Assembly (NCBI RefSeq): GCF_900188275.1
Contig: NZ_FZNY01000006.1
Span: 62,001-126,000, forward strand
DNA from: Dokdonia pacifica
GTDB taxonomy: Bacteria; Bacteroidota; Bacteroidia; Flavobacteriales; Flavobacteriaceae
Direction: 5' to 3'
DNA length: 64,000 bases
Positions within the stretch are counted from its first letter, which is position 1; the number at the start of each line of letters is the position of its first letter. The position numbers were made by a program, and so were the translations under genes. The notes under the pieces are model-generated. The model did no database searches. It saw only the letters and a program-made list of their open reading frames with translations, and was not told the origin of the DNA. Shown here piece by piece: positions 25,991 through 32,418 of this stretch.

Positions 25991-26404
25991 TTCATATGTA
26001 CACTGTTTGCTTTCAATGGTTTAACCTCTTTAAAACGATTTAAAAAACGAAGTCATGAGCTTGAAGGAGAGCAATCTGAAGCTATAAAACAATTGCAAGA
26101 ATTAAAAAATATTGTCACCAAAGATTATATTGTATTAAAAGATAAAACCAAAGTTTACATCTCAGATTTAACCTATATAAAGTCTGAAGATCATTATTTA
26201 CGAGTATTTCTTACGAATGGGAAACACAATTTTGTACGCGGAAAATTATCTCAAATCAGTGACGAGTTCCCGCCTAATTTTAAACGTTGTCATCGGTCGT
26301 ATATCGTCAATGAAAATTATATAAAACAACGTACTGTTTCTTTTGTGGTAATGAATGATCATACTCAAATTCCAGTGTCTAGAACGTATAAGAGTAATTT
26401 GTAA
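25991..26404 (+). pseudogene. 5'-truncated LytTR-domain regulator
   Basis: The LytTR DNA-binding domain is complete: DYIVLKDKTKVYISDLTYI, then KSEDHYLRVFL, ending in FKRCHRSYIVN and VSRTYKSNL. The frame stays open upstream to the stop at 25988 and encodes a Lys/Glu-rich coiled-coil-like stretch (SLKRFKKRSHELEGEQSEAI), as found between the membrane part and the LytTR domain of larger Bacteroidetes sensors. There is no ATG or GTG in this extension; the first usable codon is a TTG at 26093. It is either a decayed fragment of a longer sensor or a short regulator with a weak start. It sits next to the peptide gene cluster. Confidence 0.6.
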
Positions 26405-26422
26405 GGGGATTTTTCCTTGGTA

Positions 26423-26438
26423 CGCTTTCGCGAAAGCG
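26423..26438. repeat. Palindrome copy between LytTR fragment and peptide gene
   Basis: A perfect copy, extended to 20 bp (26421-26440). It is the last copy before the 11.4-kb gap that ends at 37870. Confidence 0.9.
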
Positions 26439-26445
26439 TATAAAA

Positions 26446-26475
26446 GACTCCTCCTAAAAGAGAAGCCTTTTTATA
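26446..26475 (-). terminator. Terminator of the Pro-rich peptide gene
   Basis: On the minus strand a 12-bp stem with two wobble pairs (AAAAGGCTTCTC with GAGGAGTCTTTT) is followed by TTTT. It lies 34 bp past the stop at 26509. Confidence 0.6.
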
Positions 26476-26508
26476 GTTTTAGTACAGATTGAAACGTATT
26501 AAAAATAG

Positions 26509-26700
26509 TTAACACGCTACATTCCAAGAAGGACATCCTCTTGTATGATCTGGATCTGGTGGTTTTGGGCAAGTTTTTGCAGGTGATGAATCTGCTGCAC
26601 CCGATTCTCCTGGAGCAGGCGGAGGATCCCCAATACCACCTACTATTTTAGCAATTTTCTCTTTGTTAAGAACTAACATGTTAAGCTTCTTTTCTTTCAT
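26509..26700 (-). CDS. GG-leader Pro/Cys-rich small peptide
   Basis: 63 aa from the ATG at 26700; a longer reading adds an unlikely N-terminus that runs over the shared upstream element. The leader MKEKKLNMLVLNKEKIAKI ends in VGG, a double-glycine site. The core is Pro- and Gly-rich with three Cys: DPPPAPGESGAADSS, KTCPKPPDPD and a terminal GCPSWNVAC. It is probably an exported peptide. The upstream element at 26711-26748 is shared with two other peptide genes in this region. Confidence 0.75.
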   Translation of the reverse strand: MKEKKLNMLVLNKEKIAKIVGGIGDPPPAPGESGAADSSPAKTCPKPPDPDHTRGCPSWNVAC

Positions 26701-26710
26701 AATTATGGAT

Positions 26711-26748
26711 TTTATATACATATGAGTAGAAATAAGAAATATGTTACC
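26711..26748 (-). promoter_or_regulatory. Shared upstream element A of the peptide cluster
   Basis: On the minus strand: GGTAAC, then an ATTTCTTATTTCTACTCATA-like block, then GTATATAAA, ending about 11 bp before the start codon. Near-identical elements stand before the genes starting at 27758 and 29074. Confidence 0.7.
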
Positions 26749-26848
26749 AAGTAAAAAAGAAAATCGCCGATGTCCCACGCCATATAAAGTAGGTCTTATT
26801 ATCACAGCAACAGTTAAAAGTAGGATTCTATAGGAAACAGGTGTTTTG

Positions 26849-26998
26849 TTAAGAGTGATCTACCCATCTAACGCCACATCTTGTACATACAGTGCCATCA
26901 CCCATAAAGTAGCCACAGTCGCCAGACTTTATAGACGTAGAAGAGTGAAATGTTACGTTTTCTTGAGTTGTGTACATGAGTTGTGTTGTGTCTTTCAT
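26849..26998 (-). CDS. Small Cys-containing peptide (49 aa)
   Basis: 49 aa, starting MKDTTQLMYTTQENVTFHSS and ending CTRCGVRWVDHS. Three cysteines (C28, C38, C41), the last two as CTRC. It has no obvious double-glycine site. The upstream region has GAGTAAGTATAAACC, a weak relative of the shared element. It is short enough to be missed by gene callers. Supported by start codon, length, Cys pattern and location among similar genes, but not by homology. Confidence 0.5.
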   Translation of the reverse strand: MKDTTQLMYTTQENVTFHSSTSIKSGDCGYFMGDGTVCTRCGVRWVDHS

Positions 26999-27165
26999 AA
27001 TTGTAAGTAATTGGTTTATACTTACTCATCGAGAAGAATGAAAAATGTCATCACGTAGTTTGCAATTATTTGAAATAGTACAACTTGACTAAGTATTTTT
27101 TGAAACACGTTTAGAAAACTAATATGCGTAATAGATAATAGTATAATGAAGTATGCAAAAAAAAA

Positions 27166-27187
27166 ATAGCGAACCGAAGTTCGCTAT
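27166..27187 (-). terminator. Terminator of the 64-aa peptide gene
   Basis: ATAGCGAAC (27166-27174) pairs with GTTCGCTAT (27179-27187), followed on the minus strand by a run of about nine T. It lies 16 bp beyond the stop at 27203. Confidence 0.85.
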
Positions 27188-27202
27188 GCAATATGGATTG
27201 AT

Positions 27203-27397
27203 TTAGAAACAATGTTCTGATATAACGATAGGAGGACTTCCTAATACACAATGTGCCACCAATTGCCCGTTTAGGCATTGTACAATCCCTCGATATCCAC
27301 CTGGGCATATATAAGGATCAAAACCTCCGTTAATGTCTTTTTGTTGCGCCTTTTTTAATGGCTGTACGCCTTTTAATCTTGAAATTTTTTTTAACAT
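27203..27397 (-). CDS. GG-leader Cys-rich peptide (64 aa)
   Basis: 64 aa from the ATG at 27397 (MLKKISRLKGVQPLKKAQQ). The leader ends KDINGG, a double-glycine site, and the KAQQKDI stretch matches the leaders at 17.3 and 17.7 kb. The core has four Cys (YICPGG, VQCLNG, AHCVLG and a terminal EHCF). An alternative start 11 codons upstream gives an implausible MMLLLIKKNN. An inverted repeat (27460-27475) lies about 63 bp upstream. It has its own terminator. Likely an exported bacteriocin-like peptide. Confidence 0.78.
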   Translation of the reverse strand: MLKKISRLKGVQPLKKAQQKDINGGFDPYICPGGYRGIVQCLNGQLVAHCVLGSPPIVISEHCF

Positions 27398-27459
27398 AGT
27401 ATTGTTTTTTTTAATTAATAATAGCATCAAGTTAGTGAAATTATTTGATAATCAGTAAA

Positions 27460-27475
27460 TTACGGTTTTACCGTA
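27460..27475. promoter_or_regulatory. Inverted repeat TTACGGTTTTACCGTA (possible operator)
   Basis: TACGGT and ACCGTA are symmetric around TTT. A similar sequence, TTACGGTATGCCGTAA, is at 25968-25983. The position, about 63 bp before a peptide gene start, suits an operator. Confidence 0.4.
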
Positions 27476-27496
27476 CTTTTGACTATAACAGTAAAA

Positions 27497-27526
27497 AAAT
27501 AACCCTCCGAATTCGGAGGGTTATTT
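27497..27526 (-). terminator. Terminator of the 60-aa peptide gene
   Basis: A 30-bp perfect palindrome with the core CCCTCCGAATTCGGAGGG and A/T runs on both sides. On the minus strand it ends in a long T-run and lies 50 bp past the stop at 27576. Confidence 0.85.
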
Positions 27527-27575
27527 ACATATGAACGGTGTTTTGCCTTTCATAAGTAAAAACTAATGGGTACGA

Positions 27576-27758
27576 TTAACAGTATAAATCGCAAGGTTGT
27601 TCAATACCGTCACAAAAGCACGTTGCTAATCCTGGGATATCTCCGTGAATTTCTACATCATACTGATCAAGATCATACGTATGCGAAAATCCTGCAGTAA
27701 TGGTTCTTTGTTCTGCTTTGCTTAAAGCAGTTCCTAATTTTGAAATTGATTGTAACAT
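27576..27758 (-). CDS. GG-type (AG variant) leader Cys-rich peptide (60 aa)
   Basis: 60 aa. The leader MLQSISKLGTALSKAEQRTI resembles the neighbouring GG leaders but ends TAG instead of GG. The core is acidic (HTYDLDQYDVEIHGDIPG) with four C-terminal Cys (CFC, PC, LYC). The shared upstream element is at 27776-27817 and a strong terminator follows. The Ala-Gly cleavage site is a known tolerated variant of double-glycine leaders. Confidence 0.75.
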   Translation of the reverse strand: MLQSISKLGTALSKAEQRTITAGFSHTYDLDQYDVEIHGDIPGLATCFCDGIEQPCDLYC

Positions 27759-27775
27759 GATTCTAATTGTTTATT

Positions 27776-27817
27776 GGTTTATATACTTCTATGAGTAGAA
27801 AAAAGAAGTTTGTTACC
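27776..27817 (-). promoter_or_regulatory. Shared upstream element D of the peptide cluster
   Basis: On the minus strand: GGTAACAAACTTCTT, then TTTTCTACTCATA, then GTATATAAACC, about 18 bp before the start codon. It matches the elements at 26711-26748 and 29094-29133. Confidence 0.7.
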
Positions 27818-27894
27818 TAATAGCAGTAAGATATCATTAGAATAGTAGTAGAAATACTAGTTGTAAAATCAATAAAAACTAGAATAGACTATAG

Positions 27895-28167
27895 CTATGC
27901 TTTGTAATTTTTAATAAATAAAAAATAACCAATAGCAACAAGTAATAGATAGACATAGTCTCTTAAAAAATAAAAAAATTCTCCTCTTAAATAGATAAAT
28001 AATTCTAGGGTGACTATCACTACAAAAAGACCAAATCCTGCAATCAAAAACTTACTTGCTAAAGATCCTTTAGACTTTACATAGAAATAAATAGATAACC
28101 CCAAGAATAAAATGTTCGCTAAAAGGTAATAAAAAGGGTAGGTGTCTAAAAAGTGACTTAATTTCAT
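27895..28167 (-). CDS. Small membrane protein (90 aa, three helices)
   Basis: 90 aa with about three predicted transmembrane helices (13-30, 39-60, 68-86). No family recognised. It follows the DUF3592 gene by 37 bp on the same strand and may be cotranscribed. Its place among peptide genes might suggest immunity or export support, but that is only context. Confidence 0.62.
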   Translation of the reverse strand: MKLSHFLDTYPFYYLLANILFLGLSIYFYVKSKGSLASKFLIAGFGLFVVIVTLELFIYLRGEFFYFLRDYVYLLLVAIGYFLFIKNYKA

Positions 28168-28204
28168 GGTGATGATTAGTTTACGTAGAAAATTATTTCA
28201 AAGA

Positions 28205-28645
28205 TTATTCAATGGTATTTATAAATAAACTCATGATAATAATAAAGAAGCTCCAAATAATTCCACCAATAATGAAGATGATTCCTCCTATATAAAATAT
28301 CATGGTAGGCAAAGAACCTGAAGTGCCGTATTCATGAGCTTCAGATGGGTTATTAGCATCGTAAACTACTTCTATTTCACTACCAATAGTCCTAGGCATA
28401 CGCATTCCAAATTTCATTCGTAGTTTTAATGTTCCTTTTACAGGATCATTTACTTCAATGATAGGAAAATAGTAGTCTTTGTCCCCTATGAGTGTTTCGT
28501 CATTATCAATCACAACTCCTTTTGCACGACCGCCATCCTTTGTTAATTGTTCTCTTTTTTTCTTCACCTTAGAACTATAGGCTATTAGTAATACGCCTAT
28601 TACTATAAATAACAAGGCTGGGAGTAAGAAAAAAGAAGTAATCAT
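28205..28645 (-). CDS. DUF3592-like membrane protein
   Basis: 146 aa. Two transmembrane segments (about 5-22 and 113-137) enclose an extracytoplasmic domain with the DUF3592 pattern: GRAKGVVID near residue 39, YYFPIIEV, then IGSEIEVVYDANNPSEA, where the stretch VVYDxxNP is characteristic. The function of the family is unknown. It probably heads an operon with the 90-aa gene. Confidence 0.82.
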   Translation of the reverse strand: MITSFFLLPALLFIVIGVLLIAYSSKVKKKREQLTKDGGRAKGVVIDNDETLIGDKDYYFPIIEVNDPVKGTLKLRMKFGMRMPRTIGSEIEVVYDANNPSEAHEYGTSGSLPTMIFYIGGIIFIIGGIIWSFFIIIMSLFINTIE

Positions 28646-28876
28646 TTTTTAAATCGTAGTTTTTAAAATGGATGTACAAAAGAATACTATGATAGTTGTT
28701 CTATCTATCATAGTGGAGATAATCAAATATAGTTTATTTCATAAATAGTTGCGAGATATGTGTATTGGTAATTGGAAAGTTTTTGTATTGCTAAAGCTCT
28801 TGGTGTAGGAGTAGCAGTAGGTTTTTCAAAATAATTGTTTGTTGGAGAAGAATAAAAAAGTAGGAAGAATGAAAAA
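28646..28876. other. Intergenic region with hairpin
   Basis: No gene. An inverted repeat CTATGATAG (28687-28695) with CTATCATAG (28705-28713) lies just upstream of the DUF3592 gene. The terminator of the next peptide gene follows. Confidence 0.5.
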
Positions 28877-28913
28877 TACTGCTGACAAGGCTTTATAGCA
28901 CTCGTCAGCAGTA
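28877..28913 (-). terminator. Terminator of the 47-aa peptide gene
   Basis: TACTGCTGAC (28877-28886) pairs with GTCAGCAGTA (28904-28913). On the minus strand TTTTTC follows. It lies 17 bp past the stop. Confidence 0.8.
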
Positions 28914-28930
28914 GCAGTTTGCATTAAAGT

Positions 28931-29074
28931 TTAACACTCATGACAAGGTGGATTCTGATTGCCATTACCGTTTGGATTGCCTGAACAGCTACATCCTCTT
29001 CTACCGCGAATGGTTTTTAACTCAGATGGTTTTAAAACTTTTGCATTTTCTAATTTTTTGATGAATTCTAACAT
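28931..29074 (-). CDS. Small Cys/Asn-rich peptide with GG-type-like leader (47 aa)
   Basis: 47 aa. The leader MLEFIKKLENAKVLKPSELK continues TIRGRRG; it resembles the neighbours but has no clean GG. The core is CSCSGNPNGNGNQNPPCHEC, with four Cys and an Asn-Gly-rich middle. The shared upstream element (29094-29133) and an individual terminator support expression. Short enough to be missed by standard gene calling. The function is unknown; it is likely a secreted or modified peptide. Confidence 0.7.
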   Translation of the reverse strand: MLEFIKKLENAKVLKPSELKTIRGRRGCSCSGNPNGNGNQNPPCHEC

Positions 29075-29093
29075 ACTAATAAAGTTTATATGA

Positions 29094-29133
29094 TTTATAT
29101 ACCAGTAAGAGGAGAAAAGAAGAATTCGTTACC
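29094..29133 (-). promoter_or_regulatory. Shared upstream element E of the peptide cluster
   Basis: On the minus strand: GGTAACGAATTCTTC, then TTTTCTCCTCTTA, then GTATATAAATC, about 20 bp before the start codon. It differs from elements A and D at few positions. Confidence 0.7.
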
Positions 29134-29222
29134 CAAATGGTTTGTTTTTTGAAGGCTTATAGGGCTCTTGGAGTTCTTGAAAGGGAGTATTGTATATGAG
29201 ATATAGATTCCTTTTTCTGGAA

Positions 29223-29435
29223 TTAAATAAAACTAAAATTAATAAGCTTAAGAATGACCCAAATGGCAACAAATACAACGATTAGTATGTAGAGAACAGG
29301 TTTGGGTAGTTTGGGTAAAACGCTATCAAAAGCATTTTTTCCTAAAAACAAAATTTTAAAAATAATAAAGATGCTAATTACGAGTAGTAACGTCTTTAAA
29401 AGTAATATTCCTAGTTCTTCAATGGAGAGGTTCAT
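29223..29435 (-). CDS. Small two-helix membrane protein (70 aa)
   Basis: 70 aa with two hydrophobic helices (about 8-28 and 46-66) joined by a short basic and polar loop. No family recognised. It is the last gene before the tRNA-Leu-associated island. The reading frame and start are normal, but no other evidence supports function. Confidence 0.5.
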   Translation of the reverse strand: MNLSIEELGILLLKTLLLVISIFIIFKILFLGKNAFDSVLPKLPKPVLYILIVVFVAIWVILKLINFSFI

Positions 29436-29500
29436 TAACGATCAAAGTTAGTAATAACAAATGAAATCTTTTGATATAGCATTGTAGGGAAGAAATTACT

Positions 29501-29530
29501 GCTAGCGCTCGTTTGCAACGAGTGCCGAGA
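29501..29530. repeat. REP-like hairpin, left copy
   Basis: GCGCTCGTTTGCAACGAGTGC forms a hairpin (GCTCGTT with AACGAGT). Its near copy is at 34783-34812, with about 27 of 30 bases identical, so the two flank the island cargo. Confidence 0.7.
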
Positions 29531-29542
29531 TTTACTTTTTTA

Positions 29543-29560
29543 GTTGTACCCGGAATGGGA
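29543..29560. repeat. Partial tRNA-Leu 3' end copy (candidate att site)
   Basis: GTTGTACCCGGAATGGGA is identical to 34977-34994, which covers the 3' acceptor end of tRNA-Leu(GAG). The following bases (TTGAATCCC) look like a T-arm with a different sequence. This is the usual mark of integration into a tRNA 3' end. Confidence 0.75.
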
Positions 29561-29972
29561 TTGAATCCCTCCGTATTTTGTACTAAACAACCCCTCGTAC
29601 ACCCCTATTTTACTGCAATTGTAATTAGTATATTTTAGTGATTTGACCCAAATTTGACCCAGACCAAATGCTGTAACGACTTGTGTTTACAGGGTGTAAC
29701 AAGATTTATGAATGCATTTAAAACGTCATGTATACCTATATACCCCCTCAAACACCCCTAAAATACGATAAAACAATGTAGGTGAGATAAGAGCTACACT
29801 CCCTAAAGATTACTCTGATAAGTATACGATTGAGTTTTAACGGACTCGGCTATGAATAGTTGCTTGGGTTAGTACGGACTTTTGTAAGTACACGACAAGC
29901 TGAAAAATCCTGCAGGATTTTCAGGATAAGCCTGTAATAGCAATTGTTTATAGCCATTGTTAGCGATAGTTA

Positions 29973-30251
29973 TTATTTCAGATTTTTTTTCAGATAGTCA
30001 GTTACATCTTGGCTAAATGATGTCAACCAAGCTGAAGGCGCACTTGTTGTTCCAACATAGATTTTATCTCCAGAAATTAGATTCTTTTTTAAGTTGTCAC
30101 GAACATTAGCGGCAGTTTCTTCTGTCCAAATTATACAAGCATTGTCCATAAGAAATGCAAACTTTCCATACTCTCGAATCTCGTTTCTTAGAGTATTCTT
30201 TTTTTCGAGAGTTGGATTCTTGAATTCAAATACTATTATTAGTTGATTCAT
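29973..30251 (-). CDS. SinR/Cas2-like small protein, putative TA partner
   Basis: 92 aa. The pattern MNQLIIVFEF at the N-terminus, a hydrophobic AFLMDNACIIWTEE strand and GDKIYVGTTSAPSAW near residue 61 resemble SinR-like/VapD proteins with the Cas2-type ferredoxin fold. No CRISPR array or cas1 is present, so this is not a Cas2 adaptation protein. The start codon overlaps the end of the HEPN gene (ATGA, 4 bp), so the two are translationally coupled. A toxin-antitoxin or defence pair is the simplest reading; it is inference. Confidence 0.6.
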   Translation of the reverse strand: MNQLIIVFEFKNPTLEKKNTLRNEIREYGKFAFLMDNACIIWTEETAANVRDNLKKNLISGDKIYVGTTSAPSAWLTSFSQDVTDYLKKNLK

Positions 30252-30961
30252 TTCTCTTGGCTTATTTTATGGATTTCACTTGCAATAAGCTTTACCAATT
30301 TAATACATTTTGACGCAGATCCTTTGTCTATTTCTATTTCTGTAAGTTCTGTTTGTGTTAAGTCGTGGTCTCCACAATGAACAATCAAATGCCTTCTTTG
30401 GGTGAAATTTTCAATTGAACTTAAAATATTATCTATACTTTTATCTGCGCTAATCGAAATTTGTTTAAAAACCTGATTCATACCAGCAAGTTTCATAAAC
30501 TTATCAATTGATTTTTGTCCTTGGAATGAGCGTTTTTCAAAGTCAGCATCAAATTTTTGAATTACTTTATCATAAAAATTATTCTCTAGTACTACTTGGT
30601 GTAATTCTTCTTTACTAAATAATTCTTCCTTGATATATTTTTTTAGGTCGCCGGATAAAGTTCTTTCGTTCAGATTTTTCTTAATCTCTACTATTAAAAA
30701 TGTTTTTATGTAAGAATCTAATGCGGAAATAGACAATACCACAACAGCACGATATGAATCCAACAATTTATCTTCTCGAATTCCAAGAGAATCTCCAGAA
30801 GAATTAGTGTCGATTTCAAGTAAATTTTGGGCTCTTTTAATTCCGCTTTCAAAAATTGAATAAGCTTGCTCTGATGAACTTCTTACGGTTTCAGCAGAAT
30901 CATTATCAGATTCAGAACTGGGAATATCCTTCCCAATTTCATCATTTATATCTTTGCTCAT
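30248..30961 (-). CDS. HEPN-domain protein (RiboL-PSP-HEPN-like)
   Basis: 237 aa. The segment SYRAVVVLSISALDSYIKTFLI (residues 69-90) and the R-x4-H motif in QRRHLIVHCG (R190, H195) match HEPN-type ribonucleases of the RiboL-PSP/MAE_28990 kind. The N-terminal 60 residues are acidic and low complexity. It is cotranscribed with the SinR/Cas2-like gene (4-bp overlap). The likely role is an RNase toxin or abortive-infection effector; the active-site motif is seen, the rest is family knowledge. Confidence 0.72.
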   Translation of the reverse strand: MSKDINDEIGKDIPSSESDNDSAETVRSSSEQAYSIFESGIKRAQNLLEIDTNSSGDSLGIREDKLLDSYRAVVVLSISALDSYIKTFLIVEIKKNLNERTLSGDLKKYIKEELFSKEELHQVVLENNFYDKVIQKFDADFEKRSFQGQKSIDKFMKLAGMNQVFKQISISADKSIDNILSSIENFTQRRHLIVHCGDHDLTQTELTEIEIDKGSASKCIKLVKLIASEIHKISQEK

Positions 30962-31120
30962 TGTTTATATATCTATTGGTGTTAATTATCGCTAACAAGA
31001 ATATAAACGACATACGTCCCTTATATCCCATATACTTTCCTCTATAAAAATAACAGATTTATTTGATATCTAGTAATTTACGTTTCATGACGGTGTGTAT
31101 GTGTAGAAAAACTATGTATA

Positions 31121-31176
31121 TGAGATAGGAGCGACACTCCCGAAAGATTATTCTGATAAGTATACGATTGAATTTT
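31121..31176. repeat. 56-bp unit repeated from 29783-29838
   Basis: Starting TGAGATAGGAGCGACACTCC and ending GTATACGATTGAATTTT, with about five mismatches to the copy at 29783-29838. It lies between island genes and suggests repeated insertion at related sites. Confidence 0.7.
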
Positions 31177-31202
31177 GAAGATTCATAAATTTTAAACTTA
31201 TA

Positions 31203-32135
31203 CTATTTAATACCACTTTGTTCAATTAGGAAAATAATATTTGTTCCAGTTAAATTTAAACCATATCTAGTCATTTCGTCATCTACTTTTTGTGGTACAT
31301 GACCTTGTCCGTGTCCCCCTAGTTTATTTCTAATTGTAGGTATTCCACTTTCTAATAAATTTTGTAGTGAAGTAAATTGATTTTGAGTGAATGTTGGCAC
31401 TAGTCCATTATTAAAAGCTATTTGGATTAATTTTCTAGCTGTATCGTTAGGTGTATAAGACCATTGTTTTTTGTTACAAATAATTTTTAAAGTACTTTCA
31501 AACGCTTTAAGACATTCTGTAAGACATTCTTTGTTTCTCCCATTTCTATAATGTTCATGGGCTTTTAAATATTCTTCATTTGCTCCTTTAAATTGCTTAT
31601 TCCAAAGAAGTGACAATGTTGGTTTTGTGATTTCAGTATGAATATATGTGGAATCAATTTTTATTATTTCCCCACCTTCGAAACCATAACCGATTCCTTC
31701 TTCTTTGAATCTTTTATTCAATTCATCAATAGCTTCATCAGGTGTTGATTTTGTATTAGTAGATTGCATTTTATAGTTGAAATAATTTTCTCTTATATTT
31801 TCGTTTATATATTTGAATATTAATTCAATTACATCAATCACTTCTTCATTTTGCTTTGTTTGAAGTAGAAAATTTAGAACTTGCTCCTCAGGTCCATGAT
31901 TATTATTTGTCAAGCTAAATTTTCCATATTCTCTACAAAGAGCCTTTTGTATGTAATTATATGATTCATTTATTCTGTAATTATCTCTTCTATAATCATT
32001 CTCACCGATAACGTCTCTTATAATATGAATAATTTTTATTCTAACATTTCCTGGTATATCATCATAAGTTAGAATATCAGGAACTTCTCCTTGTAATCTT
32101 TTTTGTCTTTTTGAAAACAAATCAAATATTGCCAT
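31203..32135 (-). CDS. STM4504/CBY_0614-family HEPN protein
   Basis: 310 aa. The N-terminus MAIFDLFSKRQKRLQGEVPD is the hallmark of the STM4504/CBY_0614 family. The C-terminal domain (about 180-300) has LKAFESTLKIICNKKQWSY and ESGIPTIRNKLGGHGQG with an R-x5-H motif (R269, H275), as in HEPN and AbiJ-like abortive-infection proteins. It stands alone between repeated intergenic units in the island. An anti-phage or stress role is plausible, but unproven. Confidence 0.78.
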   Translation of the reverse strand: MAIFDLFSKRQKRLQGEVPDILTYDDIPGNVRIKIIHIIRDVIGENDYRRDNYRINESYNYIQKALCREYGKFSLTNNNHGPEEQVLNFLLQTKQNEEVIDVIELIFKYINENIRENYFNYKMQSTNTKSTPDEAIDELNKRFKEEGIGYGFEGGEIIKIDSTYIHTEITKPTLSLLWNKQFKGANEEYLKAHEHYRNGRNKECLTECLKAFESTLKIICNKKQWSYTPNDTARKLIQIAFNNGLVPTFTQNQFTSLQNLLESGIPTIRNKLGGHGQGHVPQKVDDEMTRYGLNLTGTNIIFLIEQSGIK

Positions 32136-32418
32136 TATTTATTTTTTCTATTGTATTACTACAAACCTACAACTATTTAATTGATGTATAGATGCTTACA
32201 GAACTATTCTGTTCACAGTTTTCTTCACATATACCTACACCTAAACACATTCTTAAACACGATAAACATTGGGGTTGAGATTCCTGTTTCTACAGATAAA
32301 GCCCTCCCAGAAGATCTAGAAGCATCAAATAAAATGCCTTTTAATTCTAATTCCTGATTTTGACATTTATTTGTTTTATAGTACCCAACGTTTTGGCTAA
32401 ACTGCGTTATAATGTAGT
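32136..32418. other. Intergenic region with possible coding remnant
   Basis: No intact gene. A plus-strand frame at about 32268-32358 reads GVEIPVSTDKALPEDLEA and ends SNS-stop with no start nearby. It looks like the C-terminal tail of a lost gene. Confidence 0.35.

Larger units (their letters stand above)
29436..29972. other. Left flank of the tRNA-Leu island, non-coding
   Basis: No gene in about 540 bp. It holds a REP-like hairpin (29501-29530), an 18-bp copy of the tRNA-Leu 3' end (29543-29560), direct TTTGACCCA repeats near 29640-29660, a 56-bp unit repeated at 31121-31176 (29783-29838), and a palindrome with core AAAATCCTGCAGGATTTT (29904-29921). Confidence 0.75.

Noticed and set aside
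27111-27308. Minus-strand 65-codon frame.
   Set aside because: It overlaps the terminator and the 3' end of the 64-aa peptide gene in another frame.
29973-30251. Cas2 gene of a CRISPR system.
   Set aside because: No cas1, no other cas genes and no CRISPR repeats are present; the protein fits the SinR/VapD-like branch instead.
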